A DNA stretch of 64,000 bases from Paenibacillus_F sp047238265 (GCF_047238265.1 NZ_JBDFMM010000001.1:3534001-3598000); one strand, 5' to 3'; shown: positions 50,710-60,298, numbered from the stretch's first letter. Made by a program: numbers and translations. The notes: generated by a model not told the origin, from the sequence alone.

Positions 50710-52491
50710 TCAGATGACGTATTTCTCAGCAGCTATGACACGAGCCGCAATTTCGCGCTTTAGCCCGACCGTATCGGCCGGTGTGCTGCGCGTGAGCTTC
50801 TTGAGAACGGACAGCTGGGTGCGCAGCACGTCGCCGGTTTCCATCGCGGCCAGCGTCTCCTTGGCAAGACGCTCGATATCGGCAAACGCTTCCTGAACGA
50901 AAACGTCCGTCATTTGGATCGCGTTCTTCGCTTTCTCCTCGCCCGATTTCGCGATGAGCTTGCGCGTCCGCACCAGAGTCGTTTCCATGGCATAAATCCC
51001 GATCATCATATCCGCCAGATTGCTGAGCACTTCCTGTTGCTTCTCCAGATTCATGCCGTATTTCTGTACGGCGGAGCCGCCCGCCATCAGAAACACTTTT
51101 TTCGCCATAGCGGTCAGATGGGCTGCCTGCTCCAGCGTTTCGTCGAACGTTTGGCCCGGAATAAGCTGCATGAGCTCGGCTTGCAGAGCCTGCGCTTTGC
51201 CCATAAGATCCAGCTCGCCCTTCATCGCTTTCTTAAGCAGCGTTCCCGGAATGAGAAGGCGGTTAATTTCGTTCGTTCCTTCAAAAATCCGGTTGATCCG
51301 GGAATCCCGGTAAATCCGTTCGATTTTATACTCCTGAATGAAGCCGTAACCGCCGTGAATCTGCACACCCTCATCGGCCACGAAATCGAGAGCCTCCGAA
51401 GCGAAAACCTTATTAATGGAACATTCCAGCGCGTATTCCGCGATCGCTTTGGCGGACTGCTGTCCCGCTTCCGCGCTGTCGTGATCGAGGTTCCGGAGAG
51501 CCGTGTCGATCATGCCGGATGTACGGTATACGATGCTTTCCGTCACATACGTGCGGATATTCATTTCCGCAAGCTTCTTCCCGATAAGCGGGAAGGAAGA
51601 GATCGGCTGACCGAACTGCGTACGGGTGTTGGCGTATTTCGCGCTGAGCTCGATGGCTTCCTTGCTGGCGCCGAGACAGCCCGCTCCCAGCTTGAATCGA
51701 CCAATGTTCAAAATATTAAAGGCGATAATATGCCCGCGTCCCACTTCCCCGAGCAGGTTCTCGACCGGCACATGCACATCTTCAAAATAAAGAGGGCAGG
51801 TGGACGAACCTTTGATGCCCATTTTCTTTTCTTCCGGACCGATAGAGAAGCCCGCCAGATCGCGTTCCACGATAAAGGCGCTAAAATCTTTGCCGTCCAC
51901 CTTGGCGTATACGATGAAAATATCCGCGAATCCCGCGTTGGTGATATACAGCTTCGACCCGTTCAAAATGTAGTGCCGCCCGTCTTCCGACAGTTTTGCC
52001 GTCGTTTTCGCGCCCAGCGCATCCGAACCGGAAGTAGGCTCCGTCAGGCAGTAGGCCGCGATTTTTTCACCCGTGGCGAGCTCCGGCAAATATTTCCGCT
52101 TCTGCTCAGGGGTGCCGAAGAAGACGATCGGCAGGGTGCCGATCCCCACGTGCGCTCCGATGGACAGGGCAAAGGCGGACGCTTTGGACAAGTTCTCGTT
52201 GATAACGGTCGAGCTGATTTTATCGAGCCCGAGCCCGCCGTACTCCTCCGGCACATCCGCTCCCAGCAGGCCGATTTCTCCCGCTTTGCGCATCAGTTTG
52301 ACGGTCAGCCCGTAATCAAGCTTCTCAATTTGTTCGTCCTTCGGAAGCACTTCTCCTTCTACGAAGTCACGGGTCGTCTCCATCATCATTCGCTGTTCTT
52401 CGGTGAAATCCTCCGGTGTAACGAGAGTGTTGACATCCAAATCTTCGATTACGAAACTTCCGCCCCGGGTCCATTTCCTCGTTTCAATCAT
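50710..52491 (-). CDS. fadE: acyl-CoA dehydrogenase
   Basis: A 593-residue FAD enzyme introducing the trans-2 double bond of acyl-CoA. It holds AAYCLTEPTSGSDAL (FAD-binding) near 153-167, the GRGHIIAFNILNIGRFKLGA helix region, the substrate-binding and catalytic region with YGFIQEYKIERIYRDSRI and IFEGTNEINRLLIPG near 395-410. It has an extra C-terminal domain of about 180 residues, as in the large FadE-type of Bacillus. The ATG at 52491 with AAAGGAGAG is chosen over the one at 52518. 30 bp upstream of fadD. Confidence 0.94.
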   Translation of the reverse strand: MIETRKWTRGGSFVIEDLDVNTLVTPEDFTEEQRMMMETTRDFVEGEVLPKDEQIEKLDYGLTVKLMRKAGEIGLLGADVPEEYGGLGLDKISSTVINENLSKASAFALSIGAHVGIGTLPIVFFGTPEQKRKYLPELATGEKIAAYCLTEPTSGSDALGAKTTAKLSEDGRHYILNGSKLYITNAGFADIFIVYAKVDGKDFSAFIVERDLAGFSIGPEEKKMGIKGSSTCPLYFEDVHVPVENLLGEVGRGHIIAFNILNIGRFKLGAGCLGASKEAIELSAKYANTRTQFGQPISSFPLIGKKLAEMNIRTYVTESIVYRTSGMIDTALRNLDHDSAEAGQQSAKAIAEYALECSINKVFASEALDFVADEGVQIHGGYGFIQEYKIERIYRDSRINRIFEGTNEINRLLIPGTLLKKAMKGELDLMGKAQALQAELMQLIPGQTFDETLEQAAHLTAMAKKVFLMAGGSAVQKYGMNLEKQQEVLSNLADMMIGIYAMETTLVRTRKLIAKSGEEKAKNAIQMTDVFVQEAFADIERLAKETLAAMETGDVLRTQLSVLKKLTRSTPADTVGLKREIAARVIAAEKYVI

Positions 52492-52802
52492 ATGCGATCT
52501 CTCCTTTAATGGATTCATACGCGAAGATAAGCTTGCTTTATATCCGGTTTCCGCCGCTTACGGCCGTCCGTTTTACGGAACTACAGCCTGCATTCGTGCA
52601 GAGGCCGCAGGGGCCGGGTATGTTTAATTCATAGCCTTGGAAGGAATGCCCTACGGCCCCCATCTTCATATTCGTCGTGTCCGGCTCCCGGAGCACAGTC
52701 GGCGCCGTATGGCCGTTTGACGAGAGTCCGTGATCGACCGCTTTACCGCCTGCGGCCCGGCCTAACGTGCTTCACGTCCGGGCGCCCCGAAAATTGCGGC
52801 TC
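52492..52802. other. non-coding gap between fadA and fadE
   Basis: A 311-bp gap in an otherwise tight operon. It has no recognisable terminator or FadR box. A short minus-strand frame (52538-52669, 43 codons) is discussed as a finding because its ribosome site is poor; otherwise I see nothing functional. Confidence 0.5.
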
Positions 52803-53987
52803 CTATCCGCCGTACACTTCAAATACGCCGGCCGCTCCCATCCCGCCGCCGATGCACATCGACACGACTCCGTAACCGCCGCCTCTGCGTCTCAGTTCGT
52901 GAATGAGACTGGCCGTCAGCTTCGTACCCGTACATCCCAGGGGATGACCGAGCGCGATGGCGCCTCCGTTGACGTTCACCTTCGCTTCGTCCAGCTTCAG
53001 CTCGCGGATAATGTGCACGCACTGGGAAGCGAACGCTTCGTTGATCTCGTACAAATCCACCTGCTCCTGCGTGATCCCGGCCTGCTTCAGCGCCTTCGGA
53101 ATCGCTTCGACCGGCCCTACACCCATAATCTCGGGCGCTACGCCCGCCAGCGCGAAGGAACGGAATGCCGCGAGCGGCGTCAGCCCCAGTTCCTCCGCGC
53201 GCTCGCGGCTCATAACCACGGCCGCCGCCGCTCCGTCGCTCGTCTGCGAGGCGTTGCCGGCCGTTACGCTGCCTTTCAGCGCAAAGGAGGGACGCAGCTT
53301 CGCGAGCACTTCGGTTGTCGTATCGGCACGGACGCCTTCGTCCGTGTCGAGCACGACCGGCTTCTCCCAGCGATTGCCGCCGGCATCCACCCCTTTCACG
53401 CTCGTCTCGACGGGAACGGTCTCCTCCTTGAAGCGGCCTGCGGCAATCGCGGCCGCCGCCTTGCGGTGACTCTCCGCCGCAAAGGCGTCCTGGTCCTCGC
53501 GGGAGACGCCGAACCGCTGCGCGACGTTCTCCGCCGTGTGCCCCATGCCCATGTAGATCTCCGGCATTTCCACGGCCAGCTTCGGATGCGGCGACAGCTT
53601 GAATCCCGTCATGGGCACATGGCTCATGCTCTCCACGCCTCCGGCAATGATCACGTCCGCGTGCCCGAGCATGATCCGTTCCGCCGCGTAGGCGATGGAT
53701 TGCAGACCCGACGAGCAGAACCGGTTGATCGTGACGGCCGGAACCGCAGCCGGGAAGCCCGCGTACAGCGCCATCGTCCTGGCGAAGTTCAGCCCCTGCT
53801 CGCCTTCCGGCATCGCGCAGCCGATGATAATGTCCTCCACGTCTTCCTTGCGCAGTCCCGGCGCCCGTCTTACCGCCTCCTCCAGGACGATCCGTCCGAG
53901 ATCTTCGGCCCTCGTCTGGGCAAGGCTGCCTTTCTTCGCTTTGCCTACCGGAGTGCGTACTATCGATACAATGACCGCTTCTTTCAT
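52803..53987 (-). CDS. fadA: acetyl-CoA C-acyltransferase (3-ketoacyl-CoA thiolase)
   Basis: A 394-residue thiolase catalysing the last step of the beta-oxidation cycle. The nucleophile Cys91 lies in NRFCSSGLQS; NVNGGAIALGHPLGCTG contains the catalytic His near 345 and CIGGGMGAA the second Cys near 380. No signal peptide. It begins 27 bp after the FadN stop in the same operon; the start ATG follows GAGGGGAG. Confidence 0.96.
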   Translation of the reverse strand: MKEAVIVSIVRTPVGKAKKGSLAQTRAEDLGRIVLEEAVRRAPGLRKEDVEDIIIGCAMPEGEQGLNFARTMALYAGFPAAVPAVTINRFCSSGLQSIAYAAERIMLGHADVIIAGGVESMSHVPMTGFKLSPHPKLAVEMPEIYMGMGHTAENVAQRFGVSREDQDAFAAESHRKAAAAIAAGRFKEETVPVETSVKGVDAGGNRWEKPVVLDTDEGVRADTTTEVLAKLRPSFALKGSVTAGNASQTSDGAAAAVVMSRERAEELGLTPLAAFRSFALAGVAPEIMGVGPVEAIPKALKQAGITQEQVDLYEINEAFASQCVHIIRELKLDEAKVNVNGGAIALGHPLGCTGTKLTASLIHELRRRGGGYGVVSMCIGGGMGAAGVFEVYGG

Positions 53988-54014
53988 GGTGTTCTCCCCT
54001 CGCTTCGTCCTGAA

Positions 54015-56414
54015 TTAGTTGCGCAGCGGCTTACCTTTGGACAGCATGTGCTGCATCCGCTGCTGGGTTTTCGGTTCGCCGCACAGGCTCAGGAACGCCT
54101 CGCGTTCCAGGTCCAGCATATACTGTTCCGTCACCAGGCTTCCCGCCGGAATATCTCCGCCCGCCAGCACGTGCGCCAGTTTATTCGCGATAAGCTGATC
54201 GTGATCGCTGATATAGCCGCCGAGCTTCATCGTATACGAGGCGACTTGCAGCACCGCTTTGCCGCTGTCGCCGACGACCCGAATTTTCTCTTCCTGCGGA
54301 AGTACATAGCCTTCGCGGTCCATGGCCAGCACCGCCTGCTTGGCGGTATAAATCCGGTGATCGCCGTTCAGAACGACGGAATCTCTAGGACCCATATAAC
54401 CGAGCCGCTTCGTATCGTAGCCGCTGGTGGACACCTTCGCCATTCCTATCGTTTCGAAGTAACCGTTGATGTACGGCTGAAGGTCTACCTCGGGATTGCC
54501 CGCGGCAAGCCGGCTGCTCCGCAGCGCCATTTCCTTGCAGCCGCCTCCGGCCGGGATGACGCCGACGCCGACTTCAACCAGGCCGAAATACGTTTCCGGC
54601 GAGAAAATAATCCGGTCGGCCGGCAGGCATGCTTCGACCCCCCCGCCGAGCGTCATGCTGTGAGGGGCGGCGACGACCGGTTTCTCCAGCTTTTTCAGTG
54701 CCGTCATCGAGTTCTGGAACAGGCGGATGATGCTGTCCACCTCATCCCACTCCCCGTCCTGCGCTTCCATGAGCAGGATCATGACATTCGCGCCCACACA
54801 GAAGTGGCGCCCTTCGTTGGCGAGGACCAGCCCGCGGTAATTTCGCCTCACTTCTTCCGTACTTTTCTGCACCATCGTCAAAATATCGGCGCCGATCGCA
54901 TTATTCGGCGAATGGAACTCCAGACACGCCACGCCGTCTCCGATGTCGATCAGACTGGCGCCGCTGTTGCTCAAAATCACTTTATTTTGCTGCTTAAGCG
55001 CTTTTAGCGAAATATGCTCCGGACGCGTGTCGACTTCCTTATACGCGCCCCGGTTGTAATAGAACGTCGTGCCTTCTCGTTTCTCGTAGAAACGGGTATG
55101 TCCGGCTGCAAGCCACTCCTTCACCCAGGCGGGGACGGTTTCCCCCTCCCCTTCCATTCTTTTGACAGAGCGCTCCAGGCCGATGACGTCCCACAGCTCG
55201 AACGGCCCAAGCTCCCAGTTGAAGCCCCACTTCATCGCGTTGTCGATTTCAACGATGGAATCGGCGATTTCTCCCAGCTTCTCGGCCGAATAAAGCAGGA
55301 CCGGTTTAACGACGTTCCAGGCAAGCTCGGAATATTTATCCGGGACCGAGAGCAGCGCTTTGATTTTGCCCGCGCTGCCTTTCGCATTCTTGGCCGCTTC
55401 CAGAGATGCGGAAGTAACTTTCCGTGACGGTGCATATTCCATGGTGCCGAGATTAAGCGCCTGGATTTCTTTCCCTTTTTCATTTTTTATTTTCTTGTAA
55501 AAACCTTGGCCCTTCTTCTCGCCGATCCATCCCTGCTCCACCATGCCTTTAAGCGCGGCAGGAACGTCAAAAATCGTTTTCTCCCTTTCGTTATCGACCA
55601 AGTCGTAAACATTACTTGCCACGTGAACGAAAGTATCCAGTCCGACAAGATCCAGCGTGCGGAACGTGGCGCTTTTCGGACGGCCCAGCGCGGGCCCCGT
55701 GACGGCATCGACTTCTTCTACGGTATAGCCTTTCTCCAGCATTTCCCGGAGGGTAACGAGCAGCCCGTACGTGCCGATCCGGTTGGCGATAAAATTCGGC
55801 GTATCTTTGGCCGTTACGACGCCTTTTCCGAGCCTTTTTTCGCAGAAATCAGCCATAAAACGAAGGATTTCAGGATCGGTAGATGCTCCCGGAATGATTT
55901 CAAGCAGCTTCATGTATCTCGGCGGATTAAAGAAATGAGTGCCTAAAAAGTGCCTCTTGAATTCCGGACCGCAGTCTTCCGCCATAGCTTCAATAGAAAT
56001 TCCGGATGTATTGGACGAAACGATCGTTCCCGGTTTCCACACCTTCTCGATCCGGGACAGGAGATGCTTCTTCACGTCGAGACGTTCCACGACTACCTCG
56101 ATAATCCAGTCGACGCCCGCTAATTTGGCCAGATCGTCTTCCAGGTTTCCGGGTGTAATGCGTGAGGCAAACGCTTCGCTGTACAGCGGAGCCGGATTCG
56201 TTTTCTTCAGCCTCTCGACCGCTTCCGCCGCCAGGCGGTTTCTCACCTCCGGCCGCTCCAGGGTCAGGCTCTTTTTCGCTTCTTCGTCCGTCAAAGCCGT
56301 CGGAACAATATCCAGCAGCAGGCACGAAATACCCGCACCCGCCAGATGTGCCGCAATGGCCGCCCCCATCACGCCGGAGCCGATAACGGCCGCTTTTTGA
56401 ATCTGATTCACCAT
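54015..56414 (-). CDS. fadN: 3-hydroxyacyl-CoA dehydrogenase / enoyl-CoA hydratase bifunctional protein
   Basis: A 799-residue multifunctional beta-oxidation enzyme, FadN type. The N-terminal NAD-binding Rossmann motif GSGVMGAAIA is at residues 10-19, followed by the dehydrogenase stretch FLGTHFFNPPRYMKLLEIIPG near 141-161. The C-terminal half from about residue 480 is a crotonase domain (MTLGGGVEACLPADRI, AGGGCKEMALRSS) with an inserted long helix pair. It catalyses hydration and oxidation. The ATG at 56414 is chosen with AGGAGG upstream; the ATG at 56438 lacks one. It is followed by fadA with a 27-bp gap. Confidence 0.95.
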   Translation of the reverse strand: MVNQIQKAAVIGSGVMGAAIAAHLAGAGISCLLLDIVPTALTDEEAKKSLTLERPEVRNRLAAEAVERLKKTNPAPLYSEAFASRITPGNLEDDLAKLAGVDWIIEVVVERLDVKKHLLSRIEKVWKPGTIVSSNTSGISIEAMAEDCGPEFKRHFLGTHFFNPPRYMKLLEIIPGASTDPEILRFMADFCEKRLGKGVVTAKDTPNFIANRIGTYGLLVTLREMLEKGYTVEEVDAVTGPALGRPKSATFRTLDLVGLDTFVHVASNVYDLVDNEREKTIFDVPAALKGMVEQGWIGEKKGQGFYKKIKNEKGKEIQALNLGTMEYAPSRKVTSASLEAAKNAKGSAGKIKALLSVPDKYSELAWNVVKPVLLYSAEKLGEIADSIVEIDNAMKWGFNWELGPFELWDVIGLERSVKRMEGEGETVPAWVKEWLAAGHTRFYEKREGTTFYYNRGAYKEVDTRPEHISLKALKQQNKVILSNSGASLIDIGDGVACLEFHSPNNAIGADILTMVQKSTEEVRRNYRGLVLANEGRHFCVGANVMILLMEAQDGEWDEVDSIIRLFQNSMTALKKLEKPVVAAPHSMTLGGGVEACLPADRIIFSPETYFGLVEVGVGVIPAGGGCKEMALRSSRLAAGNPEVDLQPYINGYFETIGMAKVSTSGYDTKRLGYMGPRDSVVLNGDHRIYTAKQAVLAMDREGYVLPQEEKIRVVGDSGKAVLQVASYTMKLGGYISDHDQLIANKLAHVLAGGDIPAGSLVTEQYMLDLEREAFLSLCGEPKTQQRMQHMLSKGKPLRN

Positions 56415-56459
56415 GTCGCATTCCCTCCTGATCTTCATCTGCCGTCCGGCCGCTTTTGC

Positions 56460-58679
56460 TTATGAAACGGTCTGGAACGGCGCCGGTGCCTTGGCACCAA
56501 ATACGGATTCTTCGAGTAGTTCTGCGATATCCCGGGCTTTGACCGTTTCTTCGGCTTCTTTCATTTTCGTGCCGTCTTCCATCATGGTCAGGCAGTACGG
56601 ACATGCCGATGAAATCACCGTCGGGTTAACTTCCAGCGCCTGCTCGGTCCGGGCCAGGTTGACTCTCTTGCCGGCCGTTTCCTCCATCCACATCATGCCT
56701 CCGCCCGCACCGCAGCACATACCGTTCTCACGGGAGCGGGTCATTTCAACCAGTTCCACGCCGGGAATCGCTTTGAGCACATTGCGGGGCTGATCGTAGA
56801 CGTTATTGTAACGGCCGAGGTAACACGAATCGTGATACGTGATCCGTTCGTTCACCTCATGGCTCGGAGTCAGCTTTCCGGTGCGGACCAGTTCATCCAG
56901 AAGTTCCGTATGGTGAAGAACCTCGGCTTCCAGCCCGAATTCGGGATATTCGTTCTTCAAGGTGTTGTACGTATGCGGGCAGGCAGTCACGATTTTGCGC
57001 ACCCCGTATTTCCGGAACAATTTAATATTTTCCTCGCAGAGCTGCTGGAATAAAAATTCGTTCCCTAAGCGCCTCGGAGTATCTCCGGAATTTTTCTCCT
57101 CATTGCCGAGAATCGCGAAATTAACGTTCGCTTCATTCATGAGGCGGACGAGGGAACGCGTGATTTTACGGCTCCGGTTATCGTACGAGCCCATCGAACC
57201 GACGAAAAACAGGAGATCGAATTCCGCGTTTTCTTTGACCGTCGGCACGTGAAGTTCGCCTTCCGGATCGATTTCCTGCACCCACTTGGCCCGGTCGCTG
57301 CGCGAAATCCCCCACGGGTTGCCCTGGCGCTCGATGTTCTGCATGGCCCGCTGCCCGTCATGCGGCATGGAGCCCTGCATGAGAACGAGATGTCTGCGCA
57401 AATCGATGATTTTGTCGACATGCTCGTTCGCTACCGGACACTGGTCTTCGCAGTTGCGGCACGTCGTGCAGGACCAGATTTCCTCTTCGGTCATCACGCT
57501 GCCGACCAGTTCCATCTCCTCCGGCTTTTTGTCCGTCGTTACCCAGGAATGCTTCTGCGCATCCATCGTCGGAGCGATATCGGTAATGCCCGATCCGTTC
57601 CATGCTCCCGGCTCATGTCCTTCCGCGTTCATTTCATGAACCGCACTTTCCCCGAAAGCGAAAGCGGGTACCCAAGGGGATTTGCTTGTAACCGCAGCCC
57701 CCTTCTCCGTCAGGTGATCGCGCAGCTTCACGATCATGTGCATCGGCGAAAGCATCTTACCGGTGCCGGAGGCCGGACAGACGCTCGTGCAGCGCCCGCA
57801 TTCCACGCAGGCATACAGATCGAGCATCTGCTTTTGGGTCAGGTCTTCGATCTTGCCCAGCCCGAATGATTCCGCCTCCTCATCTTCCAGGTCCAGTTTC
57901 CGCAGCCGTCCGGCGGGTTCCCGTCTTTTAAGCAAAATGTTAAGCGGTGCCGTAATCAGATGAAAATGCTTGGACTGCGGCACATAAACCAGGAAAGCCA
58001 GCAGAATAAGCAGATGCGCCCACCAGAACAGATGATAGAGAACGACGGCCGCACCGAGAGGCATCCATCCGAACGCGAAGGCCAGCAAAGATGAGAGGGG
58101 TGCCATCACGGTAGGCTCCAATCCTTCCCGGATCCGGTCGAAAGCAAGCGTGAGAAGGACCGAAAGCATCAGGCTGAAAATAAAATAGACGACCAGGCTC
58201 GGCTTCCATCCTCTCTTCAGCCGTTTCAGCTTCTCTCCGTACCGGCGGTACGCTGCGTATCCCATCGCGATCAGAATGGCCGCTACCGTGATTTCCTGGA
58301 TCAGACCGAAAGCTTCGTAACCGGGAAGCGGCAGCCCGTGGGCGGAAAGCCCTTTGACGATAATGTCCAGTGCGCCGAACTGAAGAATAATGAACCCGTA
58401 AAAAATGACCATGTGCATGATGCCGCTTTTCTTGTCCTTCAGCAGTTTCGTCTGGCCGAACACTTGAACGGCGAAGTCTTTCAGCCTCTCCTGAAGCTGT
58501 CCTCCCCAATCGACCGGCTGTCCGAGCCTTACATAGCAATAACGGTGATACACAGCTTTGGCAAACAGGTAAACGCAGAGTCCCGTCACGCCCAGAAACA
58601 GAATCAACTGCACGATCGCTCCCAGCAAAGGAAACAACCCCTTTCTCGGATGCTTAACATCTTTTATCACTTCAACCAT
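56460..58679 (-). CDS. fadF: membrane (Fe-S)-binding oxidoreductase, FadF type
   Basis: A 739-residue protein thought to take electrons from EtfAB and pass them to the quinone pool. The N-terminal ~260 residues hold about six membrane helices of the nitrate-reductase-gamma kind; LYACVECGRCTSVCPASGTG and CTTCRNCEDQCPVANEHVD are two 4Fe-4S sites, and the C-terminal CCG domain (VTACPHTYNTL and CCGAGGGMMWMEE) completes it. Start ATG at 58679 has no clear Shine-Dalgarno; a cre-like box overlaps it. Divergent from fadR and upstream of fadN by 45 bp. Confidence 0.92.
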   Translation of the reverse strand: MVEVIKDVKHPRKGLFPLLGAIVQLILFLGVTGLCVYLFAKAVYHRYCYVRLGQPVDWGGQLQERLKDFAVQVFGQTKLLKDKKSGIMHMVIFYGFIILQFGALDIIVKGLSAHGLPLPGYEAFGLIQEITVAAILIAMGYAAYRRYGEKLKRLKRGWKPSLVVYFIFSLMLSVLLTLAFDRIREGLEPTVMAPLSSLLAFAFGWMPLGAAVVLYHLFWWAHLLILLAFLVYVPQSKHFHLITAPLNILLKRREPAGRLRKLDLEDEEAESFGLGKIEDLTQKQMLDLYACVECGRCTSVCPASGTGKMLSPMHMIVKLRDHLTEKGAAVTSKSPWVPAFAFGESAVHEMNAEGHEPGAWNGSGITDIAPTMDAQKHSWVTTDKKPEEMELVGSVMTEEEIWSCTTCRNCEDQCPVANEHVDKIIDLRRHLVLMQGSMPHDGQRAMQNIERQGNPWGISRSDRAKWVQEIDPEGELHVPTVKENAEFDLLFFVGSMGSYDNRSRKITRSLVRLMNEANVNFAILGNEEKNSGDTPRRLGNEFLFQQLCEENIKLFRKYGVRKIVTACPHTYNTLKNEYPEFGLEAEVLHHTELLDELVRTGKLTPSHEVNERITYHDSCYLGRYNNVYDQPRNVLKAIPGVELVEMTRSRENGMCCGAGGGMMWMEETAGKRVNLARTEQALEVNPTVISSACPYCLTMMEDGTKMKEAEETVKARDIAELLEESVFGAKAPAPFQTVS

Positions 58680-58693
58680 ATAAAGCGTTTACA
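58680..58693. promoter_or_regulatory. cre-like CcpA site overlapping the fadF start
   Basis: On the minus strand TGTAAACGCTTTAT directly precedes the fadF start codon and fits the loose CcpA cre consensus in its core (AAACGCTTT). The Bacillus FadR regulon is known to be under catabolite repression, so the site is plausible; its position at the start codon would act as a roadblock. Confidence 0.6.
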
Positions 58694-58802
58694 TGACCCG
58701 AGCAAATAAAAGCATGCTCTCCTGACTAACGTTCGGATCAATCATGCTCTTCTCATGGTGCCGCAACCTCGGAACTTCGCCTTGACGGCGGTCATTCAGT
58801 CG

Positions 58803-58831
58803 TTGACATGGCCCTGGATCTATTTTATGAT
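58803..58831 (+). promoter_or_regulatory. sigma-A promoter of fadR-etfBA
   Basis: A consensus TTGACA -35 (58803-58808), 17-bp spacer and TATGAT -10 (58826-58831), pointing to fadR. It lies 66 bp upstream of the start codon. Confidence 0.85.
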
Positions 58832-58843
58832 GGCTGTAGAAAA

Positions 58844-58861
58844 TGAATGAGTATTCATTCA
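58844..58861. promoter_or_regulatory. FadR operator
   Basis: TGAATGAGTATTCATTCA is a palindrome with 8 of 9 pairs matching and equals the Bacillus FadR box type (TGAATGA and TCATTCA arms). It sits immediately downstream of the expected transcription start of the fadR promoter. A half-site TCATTCA occurs at 58792-58798. Long-chain acyl-CoA would relieve repression. Confidence 0.85.
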
Positions 58862-58896
58862 CTATTTAATTCGTATTTTAGCACCGGGGTGATTCC

Positions 58897-59481
58897 ATGA
58901 CAAGCAAAAAAAAAGAAAAATATGATTTAATTCTCGAAGCAGCGCTGAAAGTATTCGCCGAACACGGGTTTCACCGCTCTCAGGTTTCCAAGATCGCCAA
59001 GGCCGCCGGCGTCGCGGACGGTACGATTTATTTGTACTTCAAAAGAAAGGAGGATATTCTCATCTCCTTGTTCCGCGAGAAACTCGGAGAGCTTGTAGGC
59101 AAGTTTCATCTGCACATCGAGCAGACCACCGGCGTCAAGGAAGCGCTCCGCAAAGTTTGCGAAATTCATTATACGGAGCTGGAAAATAACGTCGATCTCG
59201 CCTTCGTCACTCAAATCGAGCTGCGGCAAAGTTCACTTGAACTCCGCAAAGAAATAGGAAAAGCCGTTAAGCCGTATATTGAATTAATCGAGAAGCTTCT
59301 TGTGAGGGGCGTGGAGGAAAAATTGTTCCGGGCCGATCTTGATGTGAAGCTGACGCGACTGCTGTTATTCGGGGCGATGGATGAAGTGGTTACCTCCTGG
59401 CTTATTTCAGGACGCAAATATTCGTTGTCCGCCCAGGTGGACGGCACCGTGCAGTTCTTTCTTCAGGGAATTCAGGCTTAA
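58897..59481 (+). CDS. fadR: TetR-family fatty-acid-degradation repressor
   Basis: A 194-residue TetR protein. The helix-turn-helix lies at residues 8-52, with HGFHRSQVSKIAKAAGVADGTIYLYFKRKEDIL, very close to Bacillus FadR; the ligand domain is all-helical. It represses fad genes and is released by long-chain acyl-CoA. GGGG precedes the ATG (CACCGGGGTGATTCC). It sits upstream of etfB by 55 bp. The near-by operator and beta-oxidation genes make the assignment strong. Confidence 0.94.
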   Translation: MTSKKKEKYDLILEAALKVFAEHGFHRSQVSKIAKAAGVADGTIYLYFKRKEDILISLFREKLGELVGKFHLHIEQTTGVKEALRKVCEIHYTELENNVDLAFVTQIELRQSSLELRKEIGKAVKPYIELIEKLLVRGVEEKLFRADLDVKLTRLLLFGAMDEVVTSWLISGRKYSLSAQVDGTVQFFLQGIQA

Positions 59482-59536
59482 AAGCCGGTTATCCATAGAG
59501 GATATTCATTTTCAATAGAGGAAGGGGACAACAGCG

Positions 59537-60298
59537 ATGGACATTATCGTGCTGCTGAAACAAACGTTTGATACCGAGGAAAAAATCGTGCTTGAAAACG
59601 GACAAATTTCGGAGGATGGCGTCAAGTTTGTCATCAACCCCTATGATGAATATGCGGTCGAGCAGGCCATTCAGCTCCGCGACGAGCACGGAGGCAAAGT
59701 CGTCGTCGTTTCCGCCGGACCGGAACGCGCCGCCGAAGCTTTACGGAGCGCGCTGGCGATGGGAGCCGACGAAGCCGTTCTTCTCAACGATGAGCGCATC
59801 GGCGTCGACGAGCATGCCGTGGCTCAGGCGCTCCACGCATTTCTCTCGCAGGAAACGTACGATCTCATTCTGGGCGGAAACTTCTCCGTCGACAACGGCG
59901 CCGGCCAGGTGGCGGTCCGTCTGGCCACGCTGCTGGGTATCCCCCACGTCAGCTCGATCACCAAGCTTGAGCTGGAAGGCGGCAAAGCGGTCGTACACCG
60001 CGACGCCGAAGGAGATCTGGAAGTGGCGGAAGTGTCGCTTCCGGCACTTTTCACGGCCCAGCAGGGGTTAAACGAGCCGCGTTATCCTTCCCTCCAGGGA
60101 ATCATGAAGGCCAAAAAGAAGCCGTTCCGGGAAATCACGCTGGACGATATCGGACTAAGCTCTGTGGAATCCCGCACCGGCCGCGTAGATCTGTTCCTGC
60201 CGCCGCCGCGCAAAGCCGGAAGAACGCTCAAAGGCGAACCCGCGCAAACGGCTGCGGAGCTTGTGCAGCTTTTGCGTAACGAGGCCAAGGTTATCTGA
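59537..60298 (+). CDS. etfB: electron-transfer flavoprotein subunit beta
   Basis: A 253-residue ETF beta subunit. It begins MDIIVLLKQTFDTEEKIVLENGQI and has the AMP-site and recognition-loop sequences VISAGPERAAEALRSALAMGADEA-like near 55-80 and IPHVSSITKLELEGG near 130. It makes the heterodimer that accepts electrons from acyl-CoA dehydrogenase. GAGGAAGGGG precedes the ATG; 93 bp upstream of etfA. Confidence 0.95.
   Translation: MDIIVLLKQTFDTEEKIVLENGQISEDGVKFVINPYDEYAVEQAIQLRDEHGGKVVVVSAGPERAAEALRSALAMGADEAVLLNDERIGVDEHAVAQALHAFLSQETYDLILGGNFSVDNGAGQVAVRLATLLGIPHVSSITKLELEGGKAVVHRDAEGDLEVAEVSLPALFTAQQGLNEPRYPSLQGIMKAKKKPFREITLDDIGLSSVESRTGRVDLFLPPPRKAGRTLKGEPAQTAAELVQLLRNEAKVI

Noticed and set aside
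50914..52509. Plus-strand frame of about 530 codons opposite fadE
   Set aside because: Shadow of the acyl-CoA dehydrogenase.
52767..55007. Plus-strand open frame of about 745 codons opposite fadA and fadN
   Set aside because: Shadow of conserved thiolase and FadN genes in high-GC DNA; no recognisable protein features.
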